From NCBI RefSeq assembly GCF_009671205.1, contig NZ_CP045309.1, positions 6,094,001 through 6,158,000 on the forward strand: 64,000 bases of DNA. The letters run 5' to 3'. The DNA is from Micromonospora terminaliae (GTDB lineage: Bacteria > Actinomycetota > Actinomycetes > Mycobacteriales > Micromonosporaceae). Both the position numbers and the translations under genes were made by a program. The notes below the pieces were generated by a model, which ran no database searches, was not told the origin of the DNA, and saw only the letters and a list, made by a program, of their open reading frames with translations. Positions 27,322 to 35,886 of the stretch are shown here, one piece after another (position 1 is the first letter of the stretch; every line of letters starts with the position of its first letter).

Positions 27322-28602
27322 TCACCATGCGGCTTCCGTGCTCCTGTCCCCGCCGCCGAGCGCCTCCAGCGCCTCGTCCCGTCGGGCCGGCGGTCGCGGG
27401 GCCGGAGGCTCCGCCGGAGCCGCGGTGGTGCGGCGTCGCCCGGCGGTGGTCACCACCGCGGCCAGTCCGGTGGTCAGCGGTACGGCGGCGATCAGGCCGA
27501 GAGTGGCCACCGCGCTGCGGACGATCTCCTGGGCCAGGAACTCGCTCGTCAGGATCTCGCTCACCGGCCGGGAGTCGGCGACGAGCAGGAGCAGCAGCGG
27601 CAGCGAGGCGCCCGCGTACGCCAGCACGATGGTGTTGACGGTCGACGCGATGTGCGCCCGGCCCACCCGGGTCGCCGCCCGGTAGAGGTGTCGACGGGAG
27701 AGCGCGGGGTTGGCGTGGGCCAGTTCGGTGACCGTGGCGGCCTGGGTGACCGTCACGTCGTCCAGCACGCCGAGCGAGCCGATGACGATGCCGGCCAGCA
27801 GCAGCCCGTGCAGGTCCACGTCGCGCTGGAACATCGACAGGGTGGTCGCGTCCTCGCTGCCGAAGCCGGTCAGGTGGGTGGCGGCGGTGGCCAGGGTGCC
27901 GAGCACGCCGGTCAGCACGAGGCTGCCGAGCGTGCCGAGCACGGCCACCGAGGTCTGCGCGGTGATCCCGTGGGTCAGGTAAAGAACCACGAACATGATC
28001 AGCGCGGCGCCGACGATCGCCATGAGCAGCGGCGGCTGGCCGGCTCCGATACCGGGCAGCACGAAACCGAGCAGGATGGCGAAGCTCGCCACCAGCCCGC
28101 CGAGCGCGGCCAGCCCGCGCCAGCGCCCGAAGGCCACGATCGCCACGGCGAACAGCACCGCCAGCCAGACCAGCGGCGTGCCGCGGCGGTGCTCGGCGAT
28201 GTTGTAGGTCTTCGCGGCCGGGTCGGCCGGGTCGATCAGCTCGACCAGGACCACCTTGTCGCCGACCTCGACCCGGGGCGCGCCGGGCCCGGCGGGAACC
28301 GGCGTCTCGACCTGCCGGCCGGCGTCCGGGCCCTGCTCGGCGCTGACGGTCACCGTCCCGCACGGTCCGGCGGACCCGTCCGGCGCCTCCGGGGTCGGCG
28401 GGCACGGTTCGGTCACCACCCGGACCACGGTGCCGTGGTAGCGGGGCAGTGCCGGGGCGTCCGCCGGTTCCGGGCCCTGCCGGGGCCAGAGCGCCAGCGC
28501 GGCGACCACGGTGACCAGGAAGAGCGGCAGCACCGTCGCGACCAGGATCCGCCGTACGCCCGGCGGGGCGGACGGCGCGGGACGGGTGTGGTCGGCACCC
28601 AT
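27322..28602 (-). CDS. YibE/F family membrane protein
   Basis: 426 residues with an N-terminal transmembrane helix, an extracytoplasmic beta-rich domain (GTVVRVVTEPCPP, VTVSAEQGPDAGRQVE, GDKVVLVELIDPADPA) and seven or eight closely packed helices carrying family-conserved TSVAVLGTLGSLVLTGVLGT and GSLGVLDDVTVTQAATVTEL. YibE/F proteins are proposed multi-spanning permeases of unknown substrate. The C-terminus is Pro/Arg-rich and cytoplasmic. Divergent from the small membrane protein at 28798. Confidence 0.9.
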   Translation of the reverse strand: MGADHTRPAPSAPPGVRRILVATVLPLFLVTVVAALALWPRQGPEPADAPALPRYHGTVVRVVTEPCPPTPEAPDGSAGPCGTVTVSAEQGPDAGRQVETPVPAGPGAPRVEVGDKVVLVELIDPADPAAKTYNIAEHRRGTPLVWLAVLFAVAIVAFGRWRGLAALGGLVASFAILLGFVLPGIGAGQPPLLMAIVGAALIMFVVLYLTHGITAQTSVAVLGTLGSLVLTGVLGTLATAATHLTGFGSEDATTLSMFQRDVDLHGLLLAGIVIGSLGVLDDVTVTQAATVTELAHANPALSRRHLYRAATRVGRAHIASTVNTIVLAYAGASLPLLLLLVADSRPVSEILTSEFLAQEIVRSAVATLGLIAAVPLTTGLAAVVTTAGRRRTTAAPAEPPAPRPPARRDEALEALGGGDRSTEAAW

Positions 28603-28797
28603 GCATCTCTCCCAACGATTCGCGACGGGACACGTGTCACCGGGCCGGCCGGTTCACCGGCGGCCCGGGTGCCGGCGGAACGGACGCAGGCCGGGTCGTC
28701 GCCCGGAATGGTAGCCAGGTGGGCTCGTTCGCACCGGGGACGAGACCGGCGGCGGGTTCCGGGCCGTGTCGCCCGGCCGGTTGGCTACCGTGAGGGC

Positions 28798-29220
28798 GTG
28801 GCGACGCGGACGGCGGTGAGCGGGCGGTGGGTCCGGCTCCTGCTGCTGCTCAGCACGCTGCTCGGGTTGACCGCGATGCACACCCTCGGCCACGGCGGGC
28901 ACGCGTCGGCCGGCCCGCCGGCCGCCCACGCCGCCGGCCACGGCGCAGCCGCCGTCACCCCCACGGACTGCGGGGACGACGGCTGCCCGGTGCGCGCGCT
29001 GCCGCTGACCCACCCGGGCAACGACCCGTCCGGGTGGAGCGTCTGCCTGGCCGTGCTGGGCGCGTTCGCCGTCGGGCTGCTGCTCGCCGTGCTGCTGGGG
29101 GCCGGGTCGCGGAGCGCCGTTCCCACGGTCCGGGGCCGGCTCCGGCTCGCCACCGGCCCACGCGCCCCGCCGCGGTCCCACGGGTTACGCCTGGCGACGA
29201 CGTCGGTGCTGCGCAGATAG
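28798..29220 (+). CDS. Small His-containing exported/membrane protein (DUF6153-like)
   Basis: 140 residues: an N-terminal helix (WVRLLLLLSTLLGLTAMHTL), a His/Gly-rich exterior loop (GHGGHASAGPPAAHAAGHG), a CGDDGC pair, a second helix (VCLAVLGAFAVGLLLAVLLG) and a basic tail. This order resembles DUF6153 proteins found beside DUF305 genes, and the His-rich loop suggests metal binding. GTG start. It lies 81 bases before the DUF305 lipoprotein, so it is probably co-transcribed with it and part of the copper island. Confidence 0.65.
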   Translation: MATRTAVSGRWVRLLLLLSTLLGLTAMHTLGHGGHASAGPPAAHAAGHGAAAVTPTDCGDDGCPVRALPLTHPGNDPSGWSVCLAVLGAFAVGLLLAVLLGAGSRSAVPTVRGRLRLATGPRAPPRSHGLRLATTSVLRR

Positions 29221-29301
29221 GACGCCCGACGCGGGGACCGGACCACCGGTACCCGCGTCCGCCGACCGCTGCGTACGTTCCGACACCCGAAAGGCTCACT
29301 C

Positions 29302-29925
29302 GTGTTCACTCGTACCCTCGCCCGCCCGGCCGCCCTGGCCGCCGCGCTCACGGCCGCGTTGGTCGTGTCCGCCTGCGCCGGCGCCGACCACCCGACCGTC
29401 GCCCACGATCCGTCGGCGGCGACCGGCTCGCCCGGCGCCGCGGTCTCGGCCTCGTTCGGCGCCGCGGACGTGATGTTCGCCCAGATGATGATCCCGCACC
29501 ACCAACAGGCCGTGGAGATGTCCGGGCTGGCGGAGACCCGGGCCGCCGATCCGGAGGTGAAGCGGCTGGCAGGGCAGGTCAAGGCGGCCCAGGCGCCGGA
29601 GATCGCCACCATGACCGGCTGGCTCGCCGCCTGGGGCCGGCCGGCGCCCTCGGCGAACGCCGGGCACGGCATGCCGGGAATGGACCACGGCATGTCCGGG
29701 ATGATGTCCGAGGCGGAACTGGCGAAGCTGGCCGCGGCGTCCGGCACCGATTTCGACCGGCAGTTCCTGACCTTGATGATCGCCCATCACGAGGGCGCCA
29801 TCACCATGGCCGAGGAGGAGATCGCCGACGGTGTCCACCCGGACGCCACGGCGCTCGCCCGGCAGATCGTCACCACCCAGCAGGGTGAGATCGACGCCAT
29901 GCGGAAGCTGCTCGGCCGGCTCTGA
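29302..29925 (+). CDS. DUF305 lipoprotein, probable copper-binding
   Basis: 207 residues. A signal peptide ends in the lipobox VSACAG, so the mature protein starts with a lipidated Cys. DUF305 core motifs: FAQMMIPHHQQAVEM and FLTLMIAHHEGAITMAEEE, each with the paired His and Met residues typical of the family. A Met/His/Gly linker (GHGMPGMDHGMSGMM) between the two halves resembles copper-binding sequences. GTG start. Context with CsoR, CopZ and CopA supports a periplasmic/wall copper role. Confidence 0.9.
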   Translation: MFTRTLARPAALAAALTAALVVSACAGADHPTVAHDPSAATGSPGAAVSASFGAADVMFAQMMIPHHQQAVEMSGLAETRAADPEVKRLAGQVKAAQAPEIATMTGWLAAWGRPAPSANAGHGMPGMDHGMSGMMSEAELAKLAAASGTDFDRQFLTLMIAHHEGAITMAEEEIADGVHPDATALARQIVTTQQGEIDAMRKLLGRL

Positions 29926-29933
29926 CCGGTGAC

Positions 29934-29973
29934 GGTTCGGGTGCCCGGTCGCTCGCGGCGAGGCACCCGAACC
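29934..29973. terminator. Bidirectional terminator between DUF305 and SHOCT genes
   Basis: 12-bp inverted repeat GGTTCGGGTGCC / GGCACCCGAACC with a 16-base loop, lying between two convergent genes. Confidence 0.65.
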
Positions 29974-29975
29974 GG

Positions 29976-30188
29976 TCAGGCCAGGCCGGCGCGGCGGCGG
30001 CGGTACTCCTCGTCGTCGATCTCGCCGTGGGCGTACCGCTCGTCGAGGATGCGACGGGCCGAGGACGGCCCGGTCCCCGCGGGCTGCCCGGTGAGCCGGA
30101 ACACCAGCCAGACCAGTCCCACCAGCACCAGCAGCCCCAGCAGGGACCACGCCCACATCCAGCCCATCATCGGGCCGTTCCACATCAT
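29976..30188 (-). CDS. Small SHOCT-domain membrane protein
   Basis: 70 residues: Met/Trp-rich start (MMWNGPMMGWMWAW), a transmembrane helix (LLGLLVLVGLVWLVFRL) and the SHOCT motif RRILDERYAHGEIDDEEYRRRR at the end. SHOCT modules are oligomerisation or membrane-recruitment segments. The Met-rich N-terminus fits the copper island. GGAGG lies about 10 bases before the ATG; the frame is open further upstream but Arg/Thr-rich and without ribosome binding site. Confidence 0.85.
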   Translation of the reverse strand: MMWNGPMMGWMWAWSLLGLLVLVGLVWLVFRLTGQPAGTGPSSARRILDERYAHGEIDDEEYRRRRAGLA

Positions 30189-30334
30189 CTCGGCCGCCCT
30201 CCGATCCCCTGTTCCGAGGCCGGCCGGTCCGGTGCCGGCAACGGCGCCGGTCCCGGTCGCCACCTCGAACGTACGGCGGCGGCGGGTCCGCACGGTCGGG
30301 CCGATGGACCCGACCTGCGGGCCGAAGTCCCTGG

Positions 30335-30634
30335 TCAGCCGCGCTTCATGAGGCGGCCGACGGCGGCCATCATCTCGGTGGCCATCTCGTCGGCACGGCC
30401 CTCGGCGGCCCCCTCGTGCATGCAGTGCCGGGCGTGCCCGTCGAGCAGGCCGAGGCCGACCTTGTCCAGTGCCGCCTGGATGGCGGAGATCTGGGTCAGC
30501 ACGTCGATGCAGTAGCGGTCGTCCTCGACCATCTTCTCGATGCCGCGGACCTGACCCTCGATGCGGCGGAGCCGCGCGAGCAGCTGGTCCTTGCTGGCGG
30601 TGTAGCCCCGGGTCGGGGTCGTCGGTGCGGTCAT
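30335..30634 (-). CDS. csoR: CsoR family copper-sensing repressor
   Basis: 99 residues, all helical. Cu(I) ligands Cys42 (RYCIDV), His67 and Cys71 (DGHARHC) have the exact 25- and 4-residue spacing of Mycobacterium tuberculosis CsoR (C36-H61-C65). The DNA-contacting Arg/Lys and Glu residues of helix 1-2 are present (RLRRIEGQVRGIEKM). Copper binding releases the repressor from GC-rich palindromes. Divergent from copZ with three such palindromes between them, so it likely regulates itself and the whole cop operon. Confidence 0.94.
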   Translation of the reverse strand: MTAPTTPTRGYTASKDQLLARLRRIEGQVRGIEKMVEDDRYCIDVLTQISAIQAALDKVGLGLLDGHARHCMHEGAAEGRADEMATEMMAAVGRLMKRG

Positions 30635-30644
30635 GACGTCAAGG

Positions 30645-30671
30645 ATACCGTACCCCTCGGGGGTATGGTAC
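30645..30671. promoter_or_regulatory. Candidate CsoR operator 1 (csoR proximal)
   Basis: Contains GTACCCC-TC-GGGGGTAT, the C-tract/G-tract dyad flanked by TA that CsoR family repressors bind. It begins 11 bases upstream of the csoR start codon, overlapping the expected promoter of csoR. Confidence 0.75.
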
Positions 30672-30688
30672 GGTCCTCGCTGTAGCCG

Positions 30689-30705
30689 ATACCCCCACCG
30701 GGTAA
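30689..30705. promoter_or_regulatory. Candidate CsoR operator 2 (middle, weaker)
   Basis: ATACCCCCACCGGGTAA has the same dyad layout but only three G residues on the right arm, so it is the least symmetrical of the three. Confidence 0.5.
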
Positions 30706-30738
30706 CGGTACGTCCAAGTGGCAGCCGTCTCTCCTCTA

Positions 30739-30759
30739 CTTACCCCCCAGGGGTATAAG
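30739..30759. promoter_or_regulatory. Candidate CsoR operator 3 (copZ proximal)
   Basis: TTACCCCCCAGGGGTATAAG matches the CsoR dyad and sits about 29 bases before the copZ start codon, where it would block the cop operon promoter. Confidence 0.75.
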
Positions 30760-30787
30760 GTGGAGGCGGCGGAAGGGGAGATGCGAC

Positions 30788-30997
30788 ATGGTCACCACCA
30801 CGTACCAGGTGCAGGGCATGACCTGCGGGCACTGTGTCAACTCGGTCAGCACCGAGGTGAGCGCGCTGCCGGGCGTCACCGACGTCCAGGTCGACCTGGC
30901 CTCCGGCCGGGTCACCGTCACCAGTCAGAGCCCGCTGGACACGGACGCCGTCCGCGCCGCCGTGGACGAGGCCGGTTACGACCTCGTCGGGGCGTGA
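30788..30997 (+). CDS. copZ: Copper chaperone CopZ (heavy-metal-associated domain)
   Basis: 69 residues forming a single HMA domain with the metal site MTCGHC and the standard beta-alpha-beta pattern ([33 protein letters not shown]). It carries Cu(I) in the cytoplasm to the CopA ATPase encoded 1 kb downstream. GGAAGGGGA precedes the ATG. First gene of a three-gene operon. Confidence 0.94.
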   Translation: MVTTTYQVQGMTCGHCVNSVSTEVSALPGVTDVQVDLASGRVTVTSQSPLDTDAVRAAVDEAGYDLVGA

Positions 30998-31032
30998 CGG
31001 GTCCGCGGACCCGAAGGAACCGAGGTACCACG

Positions 31033-32013
31033 ATGAACACGGCGACGAAGCTGAGCGGCTTCGCCCTGGGCCTCGCGGCGGTGTTCGGCACGGCGTACGG
31101 GGTCGGCCACCTGGCCGGCCCCGTCGCCCCGGCCGCCGAGACCCGCCACGACGCCACCGACGCCGGCCACGACGCCGGCGCGTCCGACCACGGCGACGGC
31201 GGCCACGCGGCCACCGCCACCGCCCACCTGCCCGGCGGGCTTCTCGTCTCCGACCGCGGCTACACCCTCCAGCCGGTGACCGCCCCCGCGGGCGAGTTCG
31301 CCTTCCGCATCACCGGCCCGGACGGCCGGCCCGTCACCCGCTACGACGTGGCGCACGACAAGCGGATGCACCTGATCGTCGCCCGCCGCGACCTGTCCGG
31401 CTTCCGGCACGTCCACCCGGAGCTGGCGACCGACGGCACCTGGCGGGTCGCCTCGCCGCTCGCCGGGCCGGGCGTCTGGCGGGCGTTCGCCGACTTCACC
31501 CCGACCGGCGGGGAGCCGCTGACCCTCGGGGTCGACGTCACCGTCCCCGGCGCGCTGGAGCACCGGCCACTGCCGGCGCCGGCCACCAGCACCACGGTCG
31601 ATGGCTACACCGTCACCCTCACGGGTACCCCGCAGCCCGGCCGGACCAGCCGGCTCACCCTGACCGTCAGCCGGGACGGCCGGCCGGTCACCGACCTCCA
31701 GCCCTACCTCGGGGCGTACGGGCACCTGGTGGCGCTGCGCCAGGGCGACCTCGCGTACCTGCACGTGCACCCGGAGGGCGCGCCCGGCGACGGGCGGACC
31801 GCGGCCGGCCCGGCCGTCACCTTCGCCGCCGAGGTGCCCTCGGCCGGCGCGTACCGTCTCTACCTGGACTTCCGGCACGGCGACGCGGTGCACACCGCCG
31901 AGTTCACCGTCCTGGCCGGGGACCAGACCGCTCCGGCGCCCACCGCGCCGGCCCCCACGACCGCACCGACCCCGGACGCCGGCCACGGCACCCCGGGGCA
32001 CGGGCACAACTGA
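31033..32013 (+). CDS. Secreted His-rich protein of the copper operon
   Basis: 326 residues. Signal-anchor ([20 protein letters not shown]), a His/Asp/Ala linker ([19 protein letters not shown]), then two beta-sandwich halves each with a His-x-His signature: [11 protein letters not shown] and [13 protein letters not shown] Pro/Thr/His-rich tail follows. Proteins of this type lie between CopZ and CopA in many actinobacteria and are presumed extracytoplasmic copper binders; no enzyme motif is seen. ATG 35 bases after copZ and 14 bases before copA, so it is co-transcribed. Confidence 0.8.
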   Translation: MNTATKLSGFALGLAAVFGTAYGVGHLAGPVAPAAETRHDATDAGHDAGASDHGDGGHAATATAHLPGGLLVSDRGYTLQPVTAPAGEFAFRITGPDGRPVTRYDVAHDKRMHLIVARRDLSGFRHVHPELATDGTWRVASPLAGPGVWRAFADFTPTGGEPLTLGVDVTVPGALEHRPLPAPATSTTVDGYTVTLTGTPQPGRTSRLTLTVSRDGRPVTDLQPYLGAYGHLVALRQGDLAYLHVHPEGAPGDGRTAAGPAVTFAAEVPSAGAYRLYLDFRHGDAVHTAEFTVLAGDQTAPAPTAPAPTTAPTPDAGHGTPGHGHN

Positions 32014-32027
32014 CCGGAGGTGCCGCG

Positions 32028-34280
32028 ATGACATCCGCCAAGCCCCTGCCGGTCGCGCCGAACCTGATCGAACTCGCGATCGGCGGCATGACCTGCGCCT
32101 CCTGCGCCGCCCGGATCGAGAAGAAGCTCAACCGGATGGACGGCGTCGAGGCCACGGTCAACTACGCCACCGAGAAGGCCACCGTCCGGTACGCCGAGGA
32201 GATCAGCCCGGCCGACCTGATCGCGACGGTGGAGAAGACCGGCTACACGGCCGTCGTGCCGCCGCCGCCCACACAGGCCGCCGCCGGGGCGGCCGCCGAG
32301 CCGGTGGACGAGCTGCGCGGGCTGCGTACCCGGTTGTGGGTGTCGGTCGTGCTGACCGTGCCGGTGATCGTGCTGGCCATGGTGCCGGCCTGGCAGTTCG
32401 ACTACTGGCAGTGGCTGTCGCTGACGCTGGCCGCCCCGGTGGTCGTCTACGGCGGGCTGCCGTTCCACCGCGCCGCCTGGATCAACCTGCGGCACGGCGC
32501 GGCGACCATGGACACGCTGGTCTCGCTCGGCACCCTAGCCGCGTTCGGCTGGTCACTCTGGGCCCTCTTCCTCGGCGACGCCGGGATGCCCGGGATGACC
32601 CATCCGTTCCGCTTCGACATCACCCGCACCGACGGGGCCGGCAACATCTACCTGGAGGCCGCGGCCGGGGTGACGGTGTTCATCCTCGCCGGGCGCTTCT
32701 TCGAGGCCCGGTCCAAGCGGACCGCCGGCGCCGCCCTGCGCGCCCTGCTGGAACTGGGCGCCAAGGACGTCGGGGTGCTGCGCGGCGGGCGGGAGACCCG
32801 GATCCCGGTGGACCAGCTCGCGGTCGGGGACCGGTTCGTGGTCCGGCCGGGCGAGAAGGTCGCCACCGACGGCGTGGTGGAGGAGGGCACCTCGGCGGTC
32901 GACGCCAGCATGCTCACCGGCGAGTCCGTGCCGGTCGAGGTGGGGCCGGGCGACAGTGTGGTCGGCGCCACCGTGAACGCCGGGGGCCGGCTGGTCGTCC
33001 GGGCCACCCGGGTCGGCGGGGACACCCAGCTGGCCCAGATGGCGAAGCTGGTGGAGCAGGCGCAGACCGGGAAGGCGGCCGTGCAGCGGCTCGCCGACCG
33101 GATCTCCGGGGTCTTCGTGCCGATCGTGATCGCCCTGGCGGCCGGCACGCTGGGCTGGTGGCTCGGCACCGGGGCCGGCACGACCGCCGCGTTCACCGCC
33201 GCCGTGGCGGTGCTGATCATCGCCTGCCCCTGCGCGCTGGGGCTCGCCACCCCGACCGCGCTGCTGGTCGGCACCGGGCGGGGCGCCCAGCTCGGCATCC
33301 TGATCAAGGGGCCGGAGGTGCTGGAGTCCACCCGCCAGGTCGACACCGTCGTGCTGGACAAGACCGGCACCGTCACCACCGGGAAGATGACGCTGGTCGA
33401 CGTGCTGCCCGCCGAGGGCGAGGACGCCGCCGAACTGCTCCGGGTCGCCGGCGCGCTGGAGGGGGCGTCCGAGCACCCGATCGCCCGCGCCGTCGCCGAC
33501 GGCGCCGCCGAGGCGGGACCGCTGCCCGCCGTCACGGGCTTCGCCAACGCCGAGGGCCTCGGCGTGACCGGCACGGTCGACGGCCGGGAGGTCGTGGTCG
33601 GGCGGCTCCGGCTGCTGCGCGAGCGCGGTCTCGACGTACCCGAGGAGGTCGTGCGGGCGGCGACCGGCGCGGAGGCCGCCGGCCGGACGGCGGTCCTGGC
33701 CGGCTGGGACGGCCGGGCCCGCGGCGTCCTCGCGGTGGCCGACGCCGTGAAGCCCACCAGCCGGGCGGCGGTGGCCCGGTTGCGCGACCTGGGGCTCACG
33801 CCGGTGCTGCTGACCGGCGACAACGCGACCGTGGCGAAGGCCGTGGCCGCCGAGGTCGGCATCGACGAGGTGATCGCCGAGGTGCTGCCGGCCGACAAGG
33901 TCGACGTGGTCGAGCGGCTCCAGGGCGAGGGGCGGACCGTGGCCATGGTGGGCGACGGGATCAACGACGCCGCCGCGCTGGCCCGGGCCGACCTGGGGCT
34001 GGCCATGGGCACCGGCACCGACGTGGCCATCGAGGCGTCCGACCTGACCCTGGTGCGGGGCGACCTCACGGCCGCCGTCGACGCCATCCGGCTCTCCCGG
34101 CGGACCCTCGCGATCATCAAGGGCAACCTGTTCTGGGCCTTCGCCTACAACGTGGCCGCCCTGCCGCTGGCGGCCGCCGGTCTGCTCAACCCGATGCTCG
34201 CCGGCGCCGCGATGGCCTTCTCGTCGGTCTTCGTGGTGGCGAACAGCCTCCGGCTGCGGCGCTTCCACCCGGTCGGCTGA
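32028..34280 (+). CDS. copA: Copper-exporting P1B-type ATPase CopA
   Basis: 750 residues. N-terminal HMA domain with GMTCASC, eight expected helices, CPC metal gate ([10 protein letters not shown], first Cys about residue 400), phosphorylation site DKTGT at about Asp444, SEHP of the nucleotide domain (EGASEHPIA), TGE actuator (LTGESVPV) and [14 protein letters not shown] plus the operon with CsoR/CopZ assigns Cu(I). Exports copper to the outside using ATP. AGGTG precedes the ATG; ends before a strong terminator. Confidence 0.96.
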   Translation: MTSAKPLPVAPNLIELAIGGMTCASCAARIEKKLNRMDGVEATVNYATEKATVRYAEEISPADLIATVEKTGYTAVVPPPPTQAAAGAAAEPVDELRGLRTRLWVSVVLTVPVIVLAMVPAWQFDYWQWLSLTLAAPVVVYGGLPFHRAAWINLRHGAATMDTLVSLGTLAAFGWSLWALFLGDAGMPGMTHPFRFDITRTDGAGNIYLEAAAGVTVFILAGRFFEARSKRTAGAALRALLELGAKDVGVLRGGRETRIPVDQLAVGDRFVVRPGEKVATDGVVEEGTSAVDASMLTGESVPVEVGPGDSVVGATVNAGGRLVVRATRVGGDTQLAQMAKLVEQAQTGKAAVQRLADRISGVFVPIVIALAAGTLGWWLGTGAGTTAAFTAAVAVLIIACPCALGLATPTALLVGTGRGAQLGILIKGPEVLESTRQVDTVVLDKTGTVTTGKMTLVDVLPAEGEDAAELLRVAGALEGASEHPIARAVADGAAEAGPLPAVTGFANAEGLGVTGTVDGREVVVGRLRLLRERGLDVPEEVVRAATGAEAAGRTAVLAGWDGRARGVLAVADAVKPTSRAAVARLRDLGLTPVLLTGDNATVAKAVAAEVGIDEVIAEVLPADKVDVVERLQGEGRTVAMVGDGINDAAALARADLGLAMGTGTDVAIEASDLTLVRGDLTAAVDAIRLSRRTLAIIKGNLFWAFAYNVAALPLAAAGLLNPMLAGAAMAFSSVFVVANSLRLRRFHPVG

Positions 34281-34286
34281 CCATCG

Positions 34287-34323
34287 CCGCCGCCGGCCCG
34301 AATGCAGCGCGGGCCGGCGGCGG
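34287..34323 (+). terminator. Terminator after copA
   Basis: 14-bp inverted repeat CCGCCGCCGGCCCG / CGGGCCGGCGGCGG with a 9-base loop, 6 bases after the copA stop codon. Confidence 0.8.
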
Positions 34324-34412
34324 TCCGTCCAGGATCGGACGAAACGGGGATTCAGCCGGGGGACGCGGGGGTACTTGCCTGACGTAACGGAACTGCTGAG
34401 TGGAGGTTCCCC

Positions 34413-34586
34413 ATGGGTATCGACGACAAGATCGACAACGCGACCGAGAACACCGCCGGCAAGGTCAAGGAGGGCGTCGGCCGGGCCACGGACGACGAGC
34501 GCCTCGAGGCCGAGGGCCGCAACGACCAGGCCGCCGCCAACCTCAAGCAGGCGGGCGAAAAGGTCAAGGACGCCTTCAAGAGCTGA
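34413..34586 (+). CDS. CsbD family stress-response small protein
   Basis: 57 residues, charged and helical: MGIDDKIDNATENTAGKVKE, VGRATDDERLEAEGRND and a Lys-rich end, the CsbD pattern. CsbD proteins are general-stress induced with unknown molecular function. GGAGG 6 bases before the ATG. Stands alone between two strong terminators, so it has its own promoter. Confidence 0.92.
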   Translation: MGIDDKIDNATENTAGKVKEGVGRATDDERLEAEGRNDQAAANLKQAGEKVKDAFKS

Positions 34587-34598
34587 CCACCGTCGTAC

Positions 34599-34641
34599 GC
34601 GGCGGGCCGGGCCGGCAGTCCCTGCCGGCCCGGCCCGCCGC
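34599..34641. terminator. Strong terminator after the CsbD gene
   Basis: Perfect 20-bp inverted repeat (arms 34599-34618 and 34622-34641, beginning GCGGCGGGCC) with a 3-base loop. Confidence 0.85.
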
Positions 34642-34722
34642 GCGGGCGGTGGTCCGGCCGCCGCCTCGCGTCGTACCGCCACGATCCGGCCGGTGCCCGG
34701 CCGCCGACCGTACGGGAGAACG

Positions 34723-35226
34723 ATGTCCGGTACCACCGCGATCCGCGCCGCCGCGCTGGTGGCGATGACCGCCCTCGCCGCGGCGTGCCAGCCCACCGTC
34801 GAGGACCGCGCCGCGCCGGCCGGCGAGCCGACGGCGGCGACCACGCCGTCCGTCACCGCCGCGGCCACGCCGTCCGCCACCGCTTCGCCGTCGCGGGTCA
34901 CCGCCGCGAACACGGCCGCCGTCTGCGCCGAGGTCGACAAGCTCATCATCGCCAAGAGCCAGGAGATCGCCGCGGACTCCGCCGCGGCCACCCGCCGGCA
35001 GCTCACCCCCGAGCAGATCAACGAGCAGGTCAAGACCGACCTCGCCGACCTCGCCGACGGGGTACGTGGGCAGGCCGCCAGAGCCGAGGACCCGGAGATC
35101 AAAGCGCTGGTCGCCGACGCGGCTCAGCGGATCGACGCCGGGGCGAGGTCGTCGACGCCGGTGAAGTGGCTGGGCTCGACGTTCGTCGAGATTCCGCAGC
35201 GGCTCACCCGGGAGTGCCACGCCTGA
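34723..35226 (+). CDS. Putative lipoprotein, unknown function
   Basis: 167 residues. Short signal peptide with lipobox LAAACQP, a Thr/Pro/Ala/Ser-rich spacer, then a helical domain (CAEVDKLIIAKSQEIAADSAA, EQINEQVKTDLADLADGVR) with Cys near its start and end (VCAEV, RECHA) that could form a disulfide. No family recognised. GGGAGAACG precedes the ATG. Confidence 0.75.
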   Translation: MSGTTAIRAAALVAMTALAAACQPTVEDRAAPAGEPTAATTPSVTAAATPSATASPSRVTAANTAAVCAEVDKLIIAKSQEIAADSAAATRRQLTPEQINEQVKTDLADLADGVRGQAARAEDPEIKALVADAAQRIDAGARSSTPVKWLGSTFVEIPQRLTRECHA

Positions 35227-35337
35227 CGGCCGACGGTGTCCACATCGGTCCGTCCATTGTCACTCACGCCGGGTCACCGGAGTCGGCGCGGACTGCGTAG
35301 CATGCGGGAGGACCTCGACCCCGGAGGAGCTACGCCC

Positions 35338-35397
35338 ATGGCCCAGCCCGTCGACCCGTCCGGCCTCGGCCACCCCTACCGGGGGCGGCTGTTCTGA
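35338..35397 (+). CDS. 19-residue peptide or displaced 5' end of the next gene
   Basis: ATG with an excellent GGAGGAG ribosome binding site, reading MAQPVDPSGLGHPYRGRLF then stop. The last eight residues and stop are the same as the end of the following gene. It is either a true micro-gene or, more likely, the original start of that gene cut off by a small insertion of a copy of its own 3' end. See the repeat entry. Confidence 0.35.
   Translation: MAQPVDPSGLGHPYRGRLF
35371..35397 (+). repeat. 27-bp direct repeat, copy 1 (copy 2 at 35814-35840)
   Basis: CACCCCTACCGGGG(G/A)CGGC.. is identical in 26 of 27 positions to 35814-35840, the final codons and stop of the downstream gene. The copies are 443 bases apart. 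Confidence 0.9.
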
Positions 35398-35840
35398 CCG
35401 TCGACATCTCCTTCTCGCTCGACGGGTTCCGGCTCCCGCTGTACGAGCTCGCCGACCAGCGTTACGAGGCGCTCGGCGTCTGGCTGATCAGCGACATCTC
35501 CATCTACTTCCGGGCCTGCCTGGACGCACTGGAGATGATCGACGATGTCTCGAACGGTCGGCGGCCGGCCGAGGAGTGGAGCAGCGACAAATTCGAGGTC
35601 CGTTTCACCCCTGAACTCGTGTCCCTTGAGAACCTGTGGCTGGAGGGACAGCACGGCGAGTACCCGGTCGCAGAGGTCCGCGAGGTGCTGGAGCGGTACT
35701 GGCGCTTTCTGGTGAGCACGCCGGAGCGGACGCACCTGATCCGCGAGTACCACCCGGATCTACCCCAGTGGCAGGCCGATCTGCTGCTCTGGGAGGAGAC
35801 GTGGCAGCGACCGCACCCCTACCGGGGACGGCTGTTCTGA
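35394..35840 (+). CDS. Small soluble protein of unknown function, start disrupted
   Basis: The frame encodes about 148 residues (TVDISFSLDGFRLPLYELAD, ALGVWLISDISIYFRACLDAL, ERYWRFLVSTPERTHLIREY) and ends HPYRGRLF. The composition is that of a genuine globular protein, similar in style to bacterial immunity-type proteins, but I cannot name a family. The frame is open from 35301 yet has no ATG, GTG or TTG before 35535, where an internal ATG would remove a third of the fold. Removing 29 bases around 35365-35393 would join it in frame to the well-led ATG at 35338. Confidence 0.55.
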   Translation: MTVDISFSLDGFRLPLYELADQRYEALGVWLISDISIYFRACLDALEMIDDVSNGRRPAEEWSSDKFEVRFTPELVSLENLWLEGQHGEYPVAEVREVLERYWRFLVSTPERTHLIREYHPDLPQWQADLLLWEETWQRPHPYRGRLF

Positions 35841-35886
35841 TCAGCAAGAGGTCAGCTGCGAAGCTGGGCCTTCCCGTCGGCGTTCC

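Noticed and set aside
34599..34641. 20-bp inverted repeat considered as an insertion-sequence end
   Set aside because: The 3-base loop and position right after the CsbD stop codon fit a terminator; no transposase is near.
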